Shown: positions 1 through 10,900, numbered from the stretch's first letter. The stretch: 14,584 bases of DNA from Fidelibacterota bacterium (GCA_023134755.1 JAGLUM010000065.1:1-14584); one strand, 5' to 3'. Numbers and translations are program-made. The notes: generated by a model not told the origin, from the letters alone.

Positions 1-290
1 GCAGCGCCGGTAATCATATTCTTAATATAATCTGCATGACCCGGACAGTCTACATGCGCGTAGTGACGCTTTTCTGTCTCGTACTCTACGTGTGCTGTCG
101 CTATCGTAATACCGCGCTCACGTTCTTCGGGGGCATTATCAATACTATCAAATGAACGAATTTCTGCGTTACCTGTCTTAGCCAGGACCGACGTTATCGC
201 TGCCGTTAACGTTGTCTTGCCATGATCCACATGACCAATCGTTCCTATGTTCATGTGTGGTTTCGTGCGTTCATATTTTACTTTAGCCAT
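1..290 (-). CDS. tuf: Elongation factor Tu, N-terminal part (cut by window edge)
   Basis: This is the first 96 codons of EF-Tu, the GTPase that brings aminoacyl-tRNA to the ribosomal A site; the rest lies beyond position 1. The visible protein begins [20 protein letters not shown]. It contains the P-loop GHVDHGKT at residues 19-26, the switch I segment ERGITI with the Mg-binding Thr at residue 62, and the G3 motif DCPGH at 81-85, which includes the catalytic His. After GITI it reads ATAHVEY rather than the commoner NTAHVEY, a known natural variant. The ATG start is set by the AAAGGAG Shine-Dalgarno at 299-305, 8 nt away. It follows fusA after 21 nt, so it is the promoter-distal gene seen in the rpsL-rpsG-fusA-tuf unit. 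Identity is certain; only the N-terminal half of the G domain can be checked. Confidence 0.98.
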   Translation of the reverse strand, partial: MAKVKYERTKPHMNIGTIGHVDHGKTTLTAAITSVLAKTGNAEIRSFDSIDNAPEERERGITIATAHVEYETEKRHYAHVDCPGHADYIKNMITGA

Positions 291-311
291 GTGAAATACT
301 CCTTTGTTTCA

Positions 312-2369
312 CTAATTAACTTGTTCCACAATTGCTGCGGGAGCAGGCGCATAATGATCAAACTGCATTGTGAACACTGCCCTACCCTGGGTGATAGATC
401 TCAAGTCTGTTGCATATCCGAACATCCCGGCTAAAGGAACATCGGCATTTAAGACCTGAGCATCATTACGTGGTGTCATACCTTTTATTTGACCCCGTCT
501 CGATGTGAGGTCACCCATAACATCACCTAAATATTCATCCGGTGTAATAACTTCAACAGACATAACCGGTTCTAATAAAATAGCACCTGCTTTCATTACT
601 GCGTTACGAAAAGCCTTGCTACCGGCTACTTTAAACGCCATTTCTGATGAGTCCACAGGGTGAAACCCGCCATCAACAAGCGTTATCTTTACATCTTCCA
701 TCGGATATCCTTTCAGGACACCGGTTTTACATGCATCTTCTATTCCCCGCTTAACTGCAGGGATATATTCTCTGGGGATTGCACCCCCAACAATTTTATT
801 TTCAAAAACAAAACCTTTGCCTTTTCCCGCAGGTTCTACATCAATGATCACCCGGGCATATTGGCCTTTTCCGCCGGTTTGCTTTTTAAATATTTCATCA
901 ATGTGAGCAGATTTTGTAATGGTTTCTTTATAGGCAACCTGTGGCTTACTTACGTGAGCCTGTACCTTAAATTCACAACGAAGGCGATCAACAATGATAT
1001 CCAAATGAAGCTCACCCATCCCCCAAATAATCGTTTGTCCGGTTGATTCTTCATATTTGACCTGAAAAGTAGGATCTTCATCGGACAGTTTTATCAATCC
1101 GTCCGTTAAGGCCTCTTGGTCAGCCTTGCTCGCTGGCTCAATAGAAACATTGATAACCGGATTCGGGAAATTCATTTCTTCAAGAATAATTTGATGTTTC
1201 TCATCACAGAGAGTCTGTCCGGTGCGGGTATTTTTTAGTCCAACTACCGCAATAATATCACCGGCAAAAGCCTCTTTAAGATCTTCCCGTTTGTTGGCGT
1301 GCATTTTTAGAATCCTGCCAAAACGCTCACGTCTCCCTGTCTCTGAATTTATCATATATTTGCCAGTAGAAACATGACCACTGTACACCCGCATATAGGT
1401 TAAGCGGCCGACATAGGGATCGGTCATTATTTTAAATGCCAGAGCACTAAAGGGCGCATCGGGATCTGCAGTACGAATTTCTTCTTTACCGGTTTTCGGA
1501 GCTTTGCCGTGAACATCCTTTACATCAAGCGGTGAAGGAAGATAATCTACAACAGCATTCAGAAGCTCCTGAACTCCCTTGTTTTTAAATGCAGATCCAG
1601 GCAGTACCGGGACAATATCTCCCTTAATGGTTCCTGTTCGGATAGCTGATTTCAGTTCCGCTTCGGTCAGTTCCTGACCTTCAAGGTACTTTTCAAGAAG
1701 GGAATCATCATAGGATGCAATTTCCTCGATCAGATGATAGCGATACTCTTCGACTTCTTCAGCCATATCCTTTGGAATGGGTCCGTATTCAAATTTCTTC
1801 CCAAGGGTTTCATCTTTATATAATATAGAGCGATTATTGATCAAATCGATAATGCCGTTAAACATGTCACCTGATCCAATGGGAAGAAATACCGGAAGCG
1901 GGTTGGCTCCCAGGCGTTTTCGTATCATATCAAGCACATTAAAGAAATCCGCTCCAGCACGATCCATTTTATTTACAAACGCAATACGCGGCACATGATA
2001 ATTATTGGCTTGTTTCCAAACGGTCTCGGATTGCGGTTCCACACCGCCTACACCGCAAAATAATGCAACAGCACCGTCTAGAACGCGTAATGAACGTTCA
2101 ACTTCTGCTGTAAAATCAACATGACCCGGTGTATCAATAATATTAATTCGGTGGTCTCCCCATAAACAGGCGGTTGCAGCAGACGTGATCGTAATACCAC
2201 GTTCTTTTTCCTGCTTCATCCAGTCCATGATGGCTGTACCTTCATGCACTTCACCAAGCCGATGCGAAATTCCGGTATAATATAAAATACGCTCTGTTGT
2301 TGTCGTTTTACCGGCATCAACATGAGCCATAATTCCGATATTCCGCAATTTTGATAAGTCTAAAGCCAC
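312..2369 (-). CDS. fusA: Translation elongation factor G
   Basis: EF-G (685 residues, slightly below the usual 690-704) is the GTPase that drives tRNA-mRNA translocation and, with ribosome recycling factor, splits ribosomes. Visible motifs are G1 AHVDAGKTT (15-23), switch I ERGIT (56-60), G3 DTPGH (79-83), G4 NKMD (133-136) and the G5-like GSAF (258-261). Domain II follows at roughly 300-395 and domain III at 400-475. Domain IV includes GGKGQYARV (499-507) and the decoding-site tip loop GFHPVDSS, whose His570 matches the conserved translocation histidine of E. coli EF-G. Domain V ends with [15 protein letters not shown] (650-664). This pattern is the canonical EF-G rather than a tetracycline-protection relative. 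The start is GTG, supported by AGGAAG at 2376-2381, 6 nt upstream. It lies 17 nt after rpsG and 21 nt before tuf. Confidence 0.98.
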   Translation of the reverse strand: MALDLSKLRNIGIMAHVDAGKTTTTERILYYTGISHRLGEVHEGTAIMDWMKQEKERGITITSAATACLWGDHRINIIDTPGHVDFTAEVERSLRVLDGAVALFCGVGGVEPQSETVWKQANNYHVPRIAFVNKMDRAGADFFNVLDMIRKRLGANPLPVFLPIGSGDMFNGIIDLINNRSILYKDETLGKKFEYGPIPKDMAEEVEEYRYHLIEEIASYDDSLLEKYLEGQELTEAELKSAIRTGTIKGDIVPVLPGSAFKNKGVQELLNAVVDYLPSPLDVKDVHGKAPKTGKEEIRTADPDAPFSALAFKIMTDPYVGRLTYMRVYSGHVSTGKYMINSETGRRERFGRILKMHANKREDLKEAFAGDIIAVVGLKNTRTGQTLCDEKHQIILEEMNFPNPVINVSIEPASKADQEALTDGLIKLSDEDPTFQVKYEESTGQTIIWGMGELHLDIIVDRLRCEFKVQAHVSKPQVAYKETITKSAHIDEIFKKQTGGKGQYARVIIDVEPAGKGKGFVFENKIVGGAIPREYIPAVKRGIEDACKTGVLKGYPMEDVKITLVDGGFHPVDSSEMAFKVAGSKAFRNAVMKAGAILLEPVMSVEVITPDEYLGDVMGDLTSRRGQIKGMTPRNDAQVLNADVPLAGMFGYATDLRSITQGRAVFTMQFDHYAPAPAAIVEQVN

Positions 2370-2386
2370 GTATTACTTCCTGTCAC

Positions 2387-2857
2387 TTAACGACTGAAAT
2401 GAGCAAATGCTTTATTTGCTTCAGCCATTCTGTGCGTATCTTCTTTCTTTTTAATTGATGAACCCTCACCTTTAGAGGCGGACATCAATTCAGATGCTAA
2501 TTTTTGGGCCATGGTACTGCCTGAGCGCGCTTTGGAATAATTAATGATCCAACGCATTGCAAGAGCATAACGACGGTTATGGCGAACTTCAATAGGAACC
2601 TGATATGTAGCACCGCCAATTCGCTTGGATTTTACTTCCAAAACAGGAGCAACATTATCAAGTGCTTTCTGGAATGCTTCCAGTCCTTTTCCGCCGGTTT
2701 TTTCGTTAAGTACATCAATTGCGCCATACATTATTTTTTCGGCAACACCCTTCTTACCCCGTTCCATCAGATTGTTGACAAATTTTGTCACAATCTTTGA
2801 ATCGTATTTAGGATCCGGTAATACGTCGCGTTTGGGTGGTTTATTCCTTCTTGACAT
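2387..2857 (-). CDS. rpsG: 30S ribosomal protein S7 (uS7)
   Basis: S7 (156 residues, the usual length) nucleates assembly of the 30S head by binding the 3' major domain of 16S rRNA and lies near the E-site tRNA. The protein starts MSRRNKPPKRDVLPDPKYDS and has the conserved RIGGATYQVPIEV segment (80-92), the RRYALAMRWI helix (95-104) and the basic end with KKEDTHRMAEANKAFAH. The ATG start has GGAG at 2867-2870, 9 nt upstream. It sits 17 nt downstream of rpsL and 17 nt upstream of fusA, clearly co-transcribed. In E. coli S7 represses its operon by binding the roughly 100-nt rpsL-rpsG spacer. That spacer is too short here for the same structure, so any autoregulation must work differently. Confidence 0.98.
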   Translation of the reverse strand: MSRRNKPPKRDVLPDPKYDSKIVTKFVNNLMERGKKGVAEKIMYGAIDVLNEKTGGKGLEAFQKALDNVAPVLEVKSKRIGGATYQVPIEVRHNRRYALAMRWIINYSKARSGSTMAQKLASELMSASKGEGSSIKKKEDTHRMAEANKAFAHFSR

Positions 2858-2874
2858 AAATTAATTCTCCACAA

Positions 2875-3249
2875 TTAAGATTTCGGCCGTTTCGTGCCGT
2901 AACGTGATCGACTTTGCCGTCTACCTTCCACACCGGCTGTATCCAGTGTGCCTCGAATGATATGGTAGCGAACACCCGGAAGATCTTTTACGCGACCCCC
3001 TTCAATTAGCACAATAGAGTGCTCTTGAAGGTTGTGACCTTCGCCCGGGATATATGCCGTAACTTCTGTACCTGTAGTTAAGCGAACACGCGCAACTTTC
3101 CGTAACGCTGAGTTCGGTTTTTTCGGCGTCGTTGTATAGACGCGTGTGCAGACACCGCGTTTCTGCGGGTTTGCATTCAAGGCTGGTACCTTGTTTTTCT
3201 TTGTGATCTTTTTTCTACCTTGTCGTACTAACTGATTGATCGTGGGCAT
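2875..3249 (-). CDS. rpsL: 30S ribosomal protein S12 (uS12)
   Basis: S12 (124 residues, same length as E. coli) lies at the decoding centre and controls the accuracy of tRNA selection. The core [20 protein letters not shown] carries Lys43, the residue changed in many streptomycin-resistant mutants, here in its wild-type state. The second accuracy loop [13 protein letters not shown] is also intact, including the Asp that RimO methylthiolates in some bacteria. I start at the ATG at 3249 because the protein then begins [12 protein letters not shown] like the family. The frame stays open upstream to 3312, but those extra 21 residues ([11 protein letters not shown]...) have no counterpart and would bypass the GGAG Shine-Dalgarno at 3260-3263, 10 nt before the chosen ATG. 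It is the first gene of the str-type unit. Confidence 0.98.
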   Translation of the reverse strand: MPTINQLVRQGRKKITKKNKVPALNANPQKRGVCTRVYTTTPKKPNSALRKVARVRLTTGTEVTAYIPGEGHNLQEHSIVLIEGGRVKDLPGVRYHIIRGTLDTAGVEGRRQSRSRYGTKRPKS

Positions 3250-3283
3250 AAGTGTTTTTCTCCAATTTTCACAAAAGCCAAAT

Positions 3284-3312
3284 AAGATAATGCATGTAAT
3301 CATTTTTTGCAA
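3284..3312 (-). promoter_or_regulatory. Candidate proximal promoter of rpsL-rpsG-fusA-tuf
   Basis: On the minus strand TTGCAA (3307-3312) and TATCTT (3284-3289) are separated by 17 nt. Each matches the sigma-70 consensus at 4 of 6 positions. The predicted transcription start is near 3277, which would give a short leader of about 27 nt containing the GGAG of rpsL. A-tracts lie just upstream at about -37 to -66, where an UP element would be. The same bases also loosely fit the Bacteroidota TTTG / TAnnTTTG arrangement. This is pattern matching only. Confidence 0.4.
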
Positions 3313-3343
3313 GTTTTTGTTTGATTTTTTCGCAGTGTTTTTT
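3303..3343 (-). promoter_or_regulatory. Phased A-tracts / possible UP element
   Basis: The minus strand has A runs at 3338-3343 (6), 3325-3330 (6), 3314-3318 (5) and 3303-3308 (6). Their centres are about 13, 11.5 and 10.5 nt apart, close to one helical turn. Such phasing bends DNA, and A/T tracts at -40 to -60 can bind the C-terminal domain of the polymerase alpha subunit. Three of the four lie directly upstream of the proximal -35 element; the fourth overlaps its edge. Confidence 0.4.
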
Positions 3344-3398
3344 CCAGGTATTTCTTGCTTTATTTGAACTCATTATCTATGTTTTTTTCCAGGAATTT
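3336..3398 (-). repeat. Pair of short imperfect direct repeats in the rpsL leader
   Basis: Copy 1 at 3380-3398 reads AAATTCCTGGAAAAAAACA on the minus strand, and copy 2 at 3336-3353 reads AAATACCTGGAAAAAACA. They differ by one substitution and one A in the homopolymer, and lie about 44 nt apart, roughly four helical turns. The CCTGG core with its A run stands out from the surrounding AT-rich DNA. They could be a protein-binding pair or a relic of duplication; nothing in the sequence decides this. Confidence 0.6.
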
Positions 3399-3419
3399 AT
3401 ATTGTAATAATGTCTTCTG

Positions 3420-3425
3420 ATTATA
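3420..3425 (-). promoter_or_regulatory. Candidate distal -10 element for the rpsL unit
   Basis: A perfect TATAAT, preceded directly by TG, lies on the minus strand between the terminator and rpsL. No convincing -35 hexamer is found 16-19 nt upstream (the bases there read ATCTGA and its neighbours). If used, transcripts would start near 3413 and carry a leader of about 160 nt, long enough for regulation. In such AT-rich DNA a chance TATAAT is quite possible. Confidence 0.3.
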
Positions 3426-3534
3426 CACCAATTTAGATGTTTTCAGATTGCCATTTTGTTGTTCTTTACCGGCAAGTTTACAATTTGTTTTTTTATCACT
3501 ATTCTATAAATTGGCATTCATAATTCTTCATTAT

Positions 3535-3560
3535 AAAAAAGCCCTGCTAAAAAACAGGGC
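3535..3560 (-). terminator. Intrinsic terminator after rpoC
   Basis: Read on the minus strand this is GCCCTG, an 8-nt loop TTTTTTAG, CAGGGC, then six T. The 6-bp GC-rich stem (3555-3560 with 3541-3546) followed at once by the T run (3540-3535) is a textbook Rho-independent terminator. It begins 28 nt after the rpoC stop and separates the secE-to-rpoC unit from rpsL-rpsG-fusA-tuf. On the plus strand the stem is preceded by an A run and the only other T-rich stretch is too far off, so it acts for the minus strand only. Confidence 0.9.
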
Positions 3561-3587
3561 GCTTTATATTTATCCGGTTATAGGATA

Positions 3588-6500
3588 TTATTCAGTTGGT
3601 AATTCTACGGATTCAGCAGGAGTTTGTTCATTAGTCAATGTCGCATCCATTTCCACTTCAATTTCTTCATATTCCGGTTCTACAACATTCAATTTGAGGT
3701 ATTTGGGCATACCGGTACCGGCAGGAATCATCCGTCCGATAATGATATTCTCTTTTAATCCGTTGAGATCATCAATCTTTCCGGATATCGCAGCGTCGGT
3801 AAGGACGCGGGTGGTTTCCTGAAATGATGCAGCAGAAAGGAAGCTTTTTGTATTCAGTGATGCCCGGGTAATACCAAGCAGTAATGTGTCGTAGGTAGCA
3901 GGTCTTGCCGATTTAAATTTCGCGGGCCGTTTTTCAGCTGCTTTATGACGTACATTGTCTTCTTTGACCATCTTTCTCGGATATATATTACCTTCAATCA
4001 AAGACGTATCCCCGGCATCAGAAATAGTAACCATATCAAACAGTTTGTCATTTTTGCTTTGAACTTCCTGGCGGCTCACACGATCCTTAATAAGAAGATC
4101 AGTATCACCGGGATCTTTAATTTCAACTTTTTGCAGCATCTGACGTACGATAACTTCAATATGTTTATCGTTGATACGGACACCTTGCAGGCGGTACACA
4201 TGCTGAATTTCATTTAACAGGTGTTTCTCTGCTTCTTTTACACCGCGAATCTTAAGAATTTTACGTGGTGGAATAGCACCGTCACACAGTGGTTCACCAG
4301 AACGAATTAAATCGCCTTCGTGAACAAGGATATGTTTTCCTTTTGGAATCTTGTAGGTATATACTTCTCCCAGTTCGTTGGTTACACGAATGGTTTGAAT
4401 ACCGTGTTGTAGTTTATCAAAACGAACATGACCGTCAACTTCAGATACAATGGCTTCATTGCTGGGATTCCGTGCTTCGAAAAGCTCAGATACTCTTGGC
4501 AGACCACCGGTAATATCGTTACTACGAGCGCTTTCTTTTGACCGTTTTGCTAATGTTTGCCCTTGAATAACCGCGTCGCCGTCTTTCACTATTAATGAAC
4601 TATTTTCAGGCATTGCGATGTGTTTCCCGACCAATTCACCGGTATCATCATAAACGGCTATTCGTGCAGTTTTTTCACGGTCTTTTGAAGCAACAATCTG
4701 CCATTCAACGTGACCTGATGAATCTGTCACTACATCATAGGTAACACCTTCAATCAAATCGACAAACTTTACGATACCATCGTATCGTGATACGATATGT
4801 TCGTTATAAGCATCCCAATCATATAAGGTGGTTTCCGGTTTTACTTTATCGCCATTTTTTATATGTACCTTTGCACCCTGCGGGACGGTATAAGTGATTA
4901 AATTACGGTTATCAGCATCAACGATAGAAATCTTTCCATTCCGGACCAAAACAATATTCAAGTCATTTTCAGAAATCAGGAAATTATCAGAAAATTCGAT
5001 TTTTCCCTTATAGCGGGCAGTCTGATGTGATTCCTGAATGAAACGGCTGGCTGTACCACCGATATGAAAGGTACGCAACGTTAATTGGGTGCCGGGTTCG
5101 CCAATGGACTGTGCGGCCATAATGCCGACTGCCTCTCCCAGGTTGACCAGTCTATCAGTCGCCAGATTACGTCCATAACAGTTAGCACATACTCCGGTTT
5201 TAGCTTCACAGGTCAGTACTGAGCGAATATACACTGATTTTACATTGCTGTTTGAAATCTTTTCTGCCAGTTTTTCATCAACGAATTGGCCAACTTCAGC
5301 TATCACTTCATCTGTGAGAGAATCAATTACATCTTCCTGTAAAATCCGACCGATAATACGTTCTTTCAATGATTCTATAGTATTCTCCCCTTCTTTTAGG
5401 GAAGCAACACGAATACCATTGATCGTACCGCAGTCTTCTTCATTGACAACTACATCCTGTGCTACATCAACCAAGCGGCGTGTTAAGTATCCTGCATCCG
5501 CGGTTTTCAAAGCGGTATCAGAAAGTCCTTTACGCGCACCGTGTGTAGAAATAAAGTATTCCAGTACAGTCAGGCCTTCTTTAAAGTTCGATGTAATTGG
5601 TGTTTCAATGATTTCACCGCTTCCACCGGTTACATTTTTTTGCGGTTTATTCATCAATCCGCGCATACCTGCCAACTGTTTGATCTGGTCCTTTGAACCA
5701 CGAGCGCCGGAATCTGACATCATAGACAAAGGGTTAAATCCTTCGTTGTCTTCTTCCAGTATTTTATTCATGACCGACTGAACAGCATCAGTGGTTATTG
5801 ACCATGCATCAATTACCTTATTGTAGCGTTCATTTTCAGTGATCACACCACGGTTACGTTTATCATTAATTTCATTAACTCTTTTTTCGGTTTTCTCAAT
5901 AATGCTAAATTTTTCCTCTGGGATAATAACATCAGACAAAGCGATGGATATCCCGGAACGCGTTGCCATGGCAAATCCAAGATCTTTTAAATCATCAAGA
6001 AACTCAATAGTTCGGTTTATCCCGACCTTGCGGTTAGATTCACTGATAATACTTTCTATGCTTTTTTTAGCGATCAATTCATTATAGAAAGGCAGTTCAT
6101 CCGGGACGATTGAGTTAAATAAAATTCGCCCAATAGTTGTAGAAATAATTTTTCCATCTATAAGGACCTTTACATTTGCATGGAGAGTAACCCAGCGATT
6201 ATCCAAAGCAAGCAGTGCTTCATCTGCACTATAGAATACCGTACCTTCTCCGAGCTGATTTGACTTTGCACGCGTAATATAGTATATACCTAATACCATA
6301 TCCTGAGAAGGAATAGCTATCGGGTTTCCGTTCGCGGGATGAAGAATATTGCTGCTTGCAAGCATCAGCATACGAGATTCAATCTGTGCTTTAAGAGAAA
6401 GAGGTACATGAACCGCCATTTGGTCACCGTCAAAGTCGGCATTAAATGCTGCACAAACCAGAGGGTGAATACGGAGGGCTTTTCCGTCGATTAAAATAGG

Positions 6501-7880
6501 TTGAAATGCCTGAATACCTAAACGGTGAAGGGTCGGTGCGCGGTTTAGCAATACCGGGTGATCCTTAACTACGTATTCCAGGAGTCTCATAACTTCCGGG
6601 TCGCGCTGTTCAACCATGCTTTTTGCAACCTTTGTCGTTCCGGCTTTACCGCGGACCAATAATTCACGAATTAAATGCGGCTTAAACAACTCTGTTGCCA
6701 TAAGCTTAGGAATTCCGCATTCGTGCATCTTTAATTCCGGTCCAACTACAATAACGGAACGGGCGGAATAGTCAACACGTTTTCCCAGAAGATTCTGACG
6801 AAAACGGCCTTCTTTTCCGTTTAACATATCCGATAATGATTTCAGAGGACGTCGGGTACCGGATCGGACTGCCGCACGTTTTCTTCCATTATCAAATAAT
6901 GAATCAATTGCTTCCTGCAACATTCGTTTTTCATTTCGCAAAATAACTTCCGGAGCTTTAATATCGATCAATTGTTTTAAGCGATTATTCCGGATGATAA
7001 CCCTGCGATATAAATCGTTTAAATCAGATGCTGCAAAGCGGCCGCCCTCGAGTGGAACAAGAGGTCGTAATTCCGGCGGAATAACCGGCAGGACTTTCAG
7101 GATCATATACTCAGGACGATTAATGGGGTCATTCCCTTCTATAGTTATAAACGATTTTAAAATCTTTAGACGTTTGACAATATCATCGCGTTCAGAAACA
7201 GACCGGGTTTTTTTAAGCCGTGCTTTAAAGTCGTTCACTAATTCCGGGATATCCAGATCGACCAGTAATTCATATACGGCCTGTGCTCCGGTTTTTGCGA
7301 TAAACAAATCTTCTTCTTCAATCGGTTCATCTGCTTCTTCACCATAAGTATACAGAAGTTCAAAATATGTGTCTTCGTCCAGTAGTTCCATATGTTTAAT
7401 TGGACGAACCTTTCCGTTTTCCTCAACTTCCGCTTTCCCCGGCTGAATAACTACATAGGATTCATAGTAAATAATCTGTTCTAGTTTTTTTGCGGGAATT
7501 CCAAGTACGTTCGCCAACTTGGAAGGAATCGATTTCAGGAACCAGATATGAACAACCGGAACGGCCAAATTAATGTGTCCCATACGTTCACGACGGACAC
7601 TCTTACGGGTAACTTCAACACCACAGCGGTCGCAGATAATTCCTTTGTAACGAATACGCTTATATTTACCGCAGTGACATTCCCAATCCTTCACGGGACC
7701 AAAAATCTTTTCACAGAATAAACCATCTTTTTCAGGTTTATATGAACGATAGTTTATGGTCTCGGGTTTAAGGACTTCGCCCCGAGATTTACTTAAAATT
7801 GATTCCGGCGAAGAAAGACGAATCTGTATCTTTTGAAAGTCTTTGCTTGCCGACTTTTGTTGTAATGTGCTAAATGCCAA
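3588..7880 (-). CDS. rpoC: DNA-directed RNA polymerase subunit beta'
   Basis: Beta' (1430 residues; E. coli has 1407) forms one pincer of RNA polymerase and most of the active centre. Seen in order: the N-terminal zinc site with Cys68, 70, 83 and 86; the rudder/lid and switch regions around 250-375; the catalytic NADFDGD at 480-486 with three Mg-binding aspartates; the F-loop/rim helix segment [20 protein letters not shown] (724-743); the bridge helix (about 768-803); the second zinc site Cys817, 891, 898 and 901; and the trigger loop [19 protein letters not shown] (924-942). An insertion of about 175 residues (roughly 945-1122) splits the trigger loop, like E. coli SI3. The loop resumes at [18 protein letters not shown]. 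The tail after about 1398 is acidic. The start is TTG, set by AGGAGG 8 nt upstream. It lies 24 nt after rpoB and ends the upper unit. Confidence 0.98.
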   Translation of the reverse strand: MAFSTLQQKSASKDFQKIQIRLSSPESILSKSRGEVLKPETINYRSYKPEKDGLFCEKIFGPVKDWECHCGKYKRIRYKGIICDRCGVEVTRKSVRRERMGHINLAVPVVHIWFLKSIPSKLANVLGIPAKKLEQIIYYESYVVIQPGKAEVEENGKVRPIKHMELLDEDTYFELLYTYGEEADEPIEEEDLFIAKTGAQAVYELLVDLDIPELVNDFKARLKKTRSVSERDDIVKRLKILKSFITIEGNDPINRPEYMILKVLPVIPPELRPLVPLEGGRFAASDLNDLYRRVIIRNNRLKQLIDIKAPEVILRNEKRMLQEAIDSLFDNGRKRAAVRSGTRRPLKSLSDMLNGKEGRFRQNLLGKRVDYSARSVIVVGPELKMHECGIPKLMATELFKPHLIRELLVRGKAGTTKVAKSMVEQRDPEVMRLLEYVVKDHPVLLNRAPTLHRLGIQAFQPILIDGKALRIHPLVCAAFNADFDGDQMAVHVPLSLKAQIESRMLMLASSNILHPANGNPIAIPSQDMVLGIYYITRAKSNQLGEGTVFYSADEALLALDNRWVTLHANVKVLIDGKIISTTIGRILFNSIVPDELPFYNELIAKKSIESIISESNRKVGINRTIEFLDDLKDLGFAMATRSGISIALSDVIIPEEKFSIIEKTEKRVNEINDKRNRGVITENERYNKVIDAWSITTDAVQSVMNKILEEDNEGFNPLSMMSDSGARGSKDQIKQLAGMRGLMNKPQKNVTGGSGEIIETPITSNFKEGLTVLEYFISTHGARKGLSDTALKTADAGYLTRRLVDVAQDVVVNEEDCGTINGIRVASLKEGENTIESLKERIIGRILQEDVIDSLTDEVIAEVGQFVDEKLAEKISNSNVKSVYIRSVLTCEAKTGVCANCYGRNLATDRLVNLGEAVGIMAAQSIGEPGTQLTLRTFHIGGTASRFIQESHQTARYKGKIEFSDNFLISENDLNIVLVRNGKISIVDADNRNLITYTVPQGAKVHIKNGDKVKPETTLYDWDAYNEHIVSRYDGIVKFVDLIEGVTYDVVTDSSGHVEWQIVASKDREKTARIAVYDDTGELVGKHIAMPENSSLIVKDGDAVIQGQTLAKRSKESARSNDITGGLPRVSELFEARNPSNEAIVSEVDGHVRFDKLQHGIQTIRVTNELGEVYTYKIPKGKHILVHEGDLIRSGEPLCDGAIPPRKILKIRGVKEAEKHLLNEIQHVYRLQGVRINDKHIEVIVRQMLQKVEIKDPGDTDLLIKDRVSRQEVQSKNDKLFDMVTISDAGDTSLIEGNIYPRKMVKEDNVRHKAAEKRPAKFKSARPATYDTLLLGITRASLNTKSFLSAASFQETTRVLTDAAISGKIDDLNGLKENIIIGRMIPAGTGMPKYLKLNVVEPEYEEIEVEMDATLTNEQTPAESVELPTE

Positions 7881-7888
7881 TGTAACAT

Positions 7889-7894
7889 CCTCCT
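7889..7894 (-). promoter_or_regulatory. Ribosome binding site fixing the TTG start of rpoC
   Basis: AGGAGG on the minus strand ends 8 nt before the TTG at 7880. The only nearby ATG, at 7888-7886, abuts this site and is out of frame with rpoC. The strong match and good spacing support TTG as the true start. Confidence 0.8.
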
Positions 7895-7904
7895 ATAGAA
7901 GGAA

Positions 7905-10900
7905 TTATATCAAATCCATTTCAATACCTAAACCTTCAAGTTCTTTTAAAAGAACATTGAATGATTCCGGTGTTCCAAACTCGGGCAGGTTTTCACCCTT
8001 CACAATTGCATTATAAACGCGTGTTCTTCCGTCAACATCATCAGATTTAACTGTGAGTATCTCCTGAAGCGTATGTGCTGCACCGTAGGCTTCCAATGCC
8101 CAGACTTCCATTTCTCCGAAACGTTGTCCACCAAACTGCGCTTTACCACCCAGAGGTTGCTGTGTAATCAGAGAGTATGGGCCGGTAGAACGTGCATGCA
8201 TTTTATCTTCAATCATATGCGCAAGTTTCATCATATAAATGTAACCACAGGTAACCGGACTATCGATTTTTTCTCCGGTACGCCCGTCATACAAATTACT
8301 TTTTCCATTTTCAGGAAGATTTGCTTTTATCATTAAAGCTGATATATCATTATAGGTGGCGCCGTCAAAGACCGGTGTTTCGAAATGAATACCTAGTTCT
8401 TCAGCAGCCCATCCTAACATGGTTTCATATAACTGACCCAAGTTCATACGAGAAGGAACCCCCAGTGGATTCAGCACAATATCAACAGGTGTGCCATCCG
8501 GCAAAAAGGGCATATCTTCTTCCGGGATAATAGTTGAAACTACACCTTTATTTCCATGGCGTCCTGCCATTTTATCTCCGATAGAAACCTTGCGCTTGCT
8601 GGCAATATATACCTTAGCAAGCTTTAAGACACCCGGTTGCATATCATCACCCGCACGAACTTTGAATTGTTCGTTCTTCATGTCTTCAATAATTCCTTCA
8701 GAAATATTCTGATAGTTTTCAACTAATTTCGTTACCCGTTCAAAAACATTTTCATTCTCGATCCAGGCTTTTTCCATATCAATGTGATTAAAATCACAGG
8801 TCTCGAAAAATTCCCAATTCCATGTTTTTCGTTTATTATGGATAATATTACCGCCTTTATCATGGATTCCCATGCAGGGTTGATCCTGAATAAGGTTTTG
8901 TAATTTATCAATAAATTTCAGACGTAGTATATGGATACGCTCAATCAGCTGTTGTTCCAACTTCTGAATTTTTTCCTTTTCATCGCGGCGTGATTCTTTT
9001 CCTTTGTGTTCGAATAGTCGGGTATCAATCACAACCCCGTTAGTACTGGGATCTGCCCTTTTAGAAGCATCCTTAACATCTCCGGCTTTTTCACCAAAAA
9101 TGGCCCGAAGCAGCTTTTCTTCCGGTGTGGGATCGGTTTCCCCTTTCGGAGTGACTTTACCGATGACAATATTACCGTGTTTAACCGGAGCACCGACTCG
9201 GATAAGACCGTTTAAATCGATATTTTTGGTTGCTTCTTCGGATACGTTTGGAATTTCGCGAGTAAGTTCTTCACTGCCACGCTTGGTATCCCTGACTTCC
9301 AGGTCAACTTCCTTCACATGAATGGAAGTAAAGATATCTTCTTTTACCAGACGTTCACTTAGAATGATCGCATCCTCATAGTTGTATCCGCGCCAAGGCA
9401 TAAACGCCACAAGAACATTGCGCCCCAAGGCTAATTCGCCCTGATCCGTGGATGTACCGTCCGCAATGGGTTCACCGGCTTTTACTTTATTTCCTTTGCG
9501 CACAATCGCTCGTTGATTAATGCTGGTATCCTGGTTTGTACGTTGAAACTTCTTCAATTTATAGACAACGCGTCCCTCATTTTCATCCAGAGATACATCC
9601 GCGTCAAAGTCTTTTAGTGGACGAAGCACAATTTTGCGTGCATCAACATATTCGACAATAGCATCTATCGGTGAAGTAACCACCGCGCGGCTGTCACGAG
9701 CAACAATAGGTTCCATTCCGGTACCAACCAGCGGAGCTTGGGGTGTTAGAAGAGGTACGGATTGACGTTGCATATTTGAACCCATGAGAGCACGGTTTGC
9801 ATCATCGTGTTCAAGAAACGGGATCAAGCTGGCTGCCGCAGAAACCATCTGAATTGGGGATACGTCCATATAATTGATCCCTTCGGGATTAACTACCGGA
9901 TAATCGGCTTGATGCCGGCAGCGAATATGGTCGTTCTCAAATTCATTTTTTGTGGTTAATGGCGCATTTGCTTGCGCAATAATATTTCGGTCTTCATCAT
10001 CGGCAGACAAATAATTTATCGTATTGGATACCTTAGTATTACCCTTATAATGGGTCACCTTTCGATAGGGTGTTTCGATAAAACCCAAACGATTAACAAT
10101 CGCATAATTTGCGAGAGATGAAATCAATCCAATATTGGGACCTTCAGGGGTCTCAATTGGGCAAAGACGACCGTAATGTGTATAGTGTACATCTCGAACC
10201 TCAAATCCGGCACGTTCCCGGGTTAAACCACCCGGACCCAAAGCAGATAAGCGCCGTTTATGCGTTAGTTCCGCCAGAGGATTGGTCTGGTCCATAAACT
10301 GGGACATTTGTGATGTCCCGAAGAACGTGTTTATTACTGAGGTTAAAATACGGCTATTAATAAGTCCCTGTGGAGTGAGATTTTCAGCATTGTGAATATT
10401 CATCCTATCACGAATGGTCCGTGACATACGGGTGAATGCCAGTGAGAATTGATTCCCAAGTTGTTCGCCTACCGTTTTAACACGGCGGTTTCCAAGGTGA
10501 TCAATATCATCTGATGCCTTTTCACCACGACGCATGCTGATAAGCTGTTTAACCATCATAACAAAATCTTCAGGAGCTATCACCGTATTATCAAGTGGAA
10601 TATTTAGATTGAATTTTTTGTTCATCCGGTATCGGCCAACCTGTCCCAGATCATATTTTTTAGGACTGAAAAATAATTTTTCAAAGAACTTTTGTGCAGT
10701 TTCGATATTTGGCGGTTCACCGTTACGCAAATTTTGATACAGATAAACTAATGCATCTTCGATAGTGGGTTCACGGTCATCTTCATCTATAATGCCCACT
10801 TTGTCGCGTTCACGGCGAATAGAATTTGCAAGCAATTTAAAGTCAATCTCGCGATCTGCGCCAATTACTTCAATTTGCTTTACTTTCTTCTTTTTAAGCT

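Larger units (their letters stand above)
3250..3587. other. 338-nt rpoC-rpsL intergenic region
   Basis: This is the only gap of more than 300 nt and holds no gene. From the rpoC side it contains the terminator (3535-3560); a stretch with no recognised element (3426-3534); a perfect TATAAT on the minus strand (3420-3425); two imperfect direct repeats (3336-3353 and 3380-3398); a series of A-tracts on the minus strand (3303-3343); and a sigma-70-like element pair (3284-3312) close to rpsL. The sequence is strongly AT-rich compared with the genes. No tRNA, riboswitch or small protein is recognisable. Confidence 0.85.

Noticed and set aside
660..1046. Plus-strand open frame of 128 codons within fusA
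   Set aside because: It is fully antisense to conserved EF-G domains III-V and has no independent support.
3250..3312. Upstream extension of rpsL by 21 codons
   Set aside because: The added residues have no counterpart in S12 and the Shine-Dalgarno at 3260-3263 serves the downstream ATG; the upstream frame is just open AT-rich leader.
3372..3377. GATAAT on the minus strand as a third rpsL promoter
   Set aside because: No -35-like hexamer lies 16-18 nt upstream, and such near-matches are frequent in this AT-rich gap.
3448..3822. Plus-strand open frame starting in the rpoC-rpsL gap
   Set aside because: It crosses the terminator and runs antisense into the rpoC end, with no ribosome binding site or family resemblance.
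5245..5781. Plus-strand open frame of 178 codons
   Set aside because: It lies wholly antisense to the conserved bridge-helix and zinc-site region of rpoC, is Ser/Ile-rich with no recognisable domain, and is best explained as a shadow of rpoC codons.
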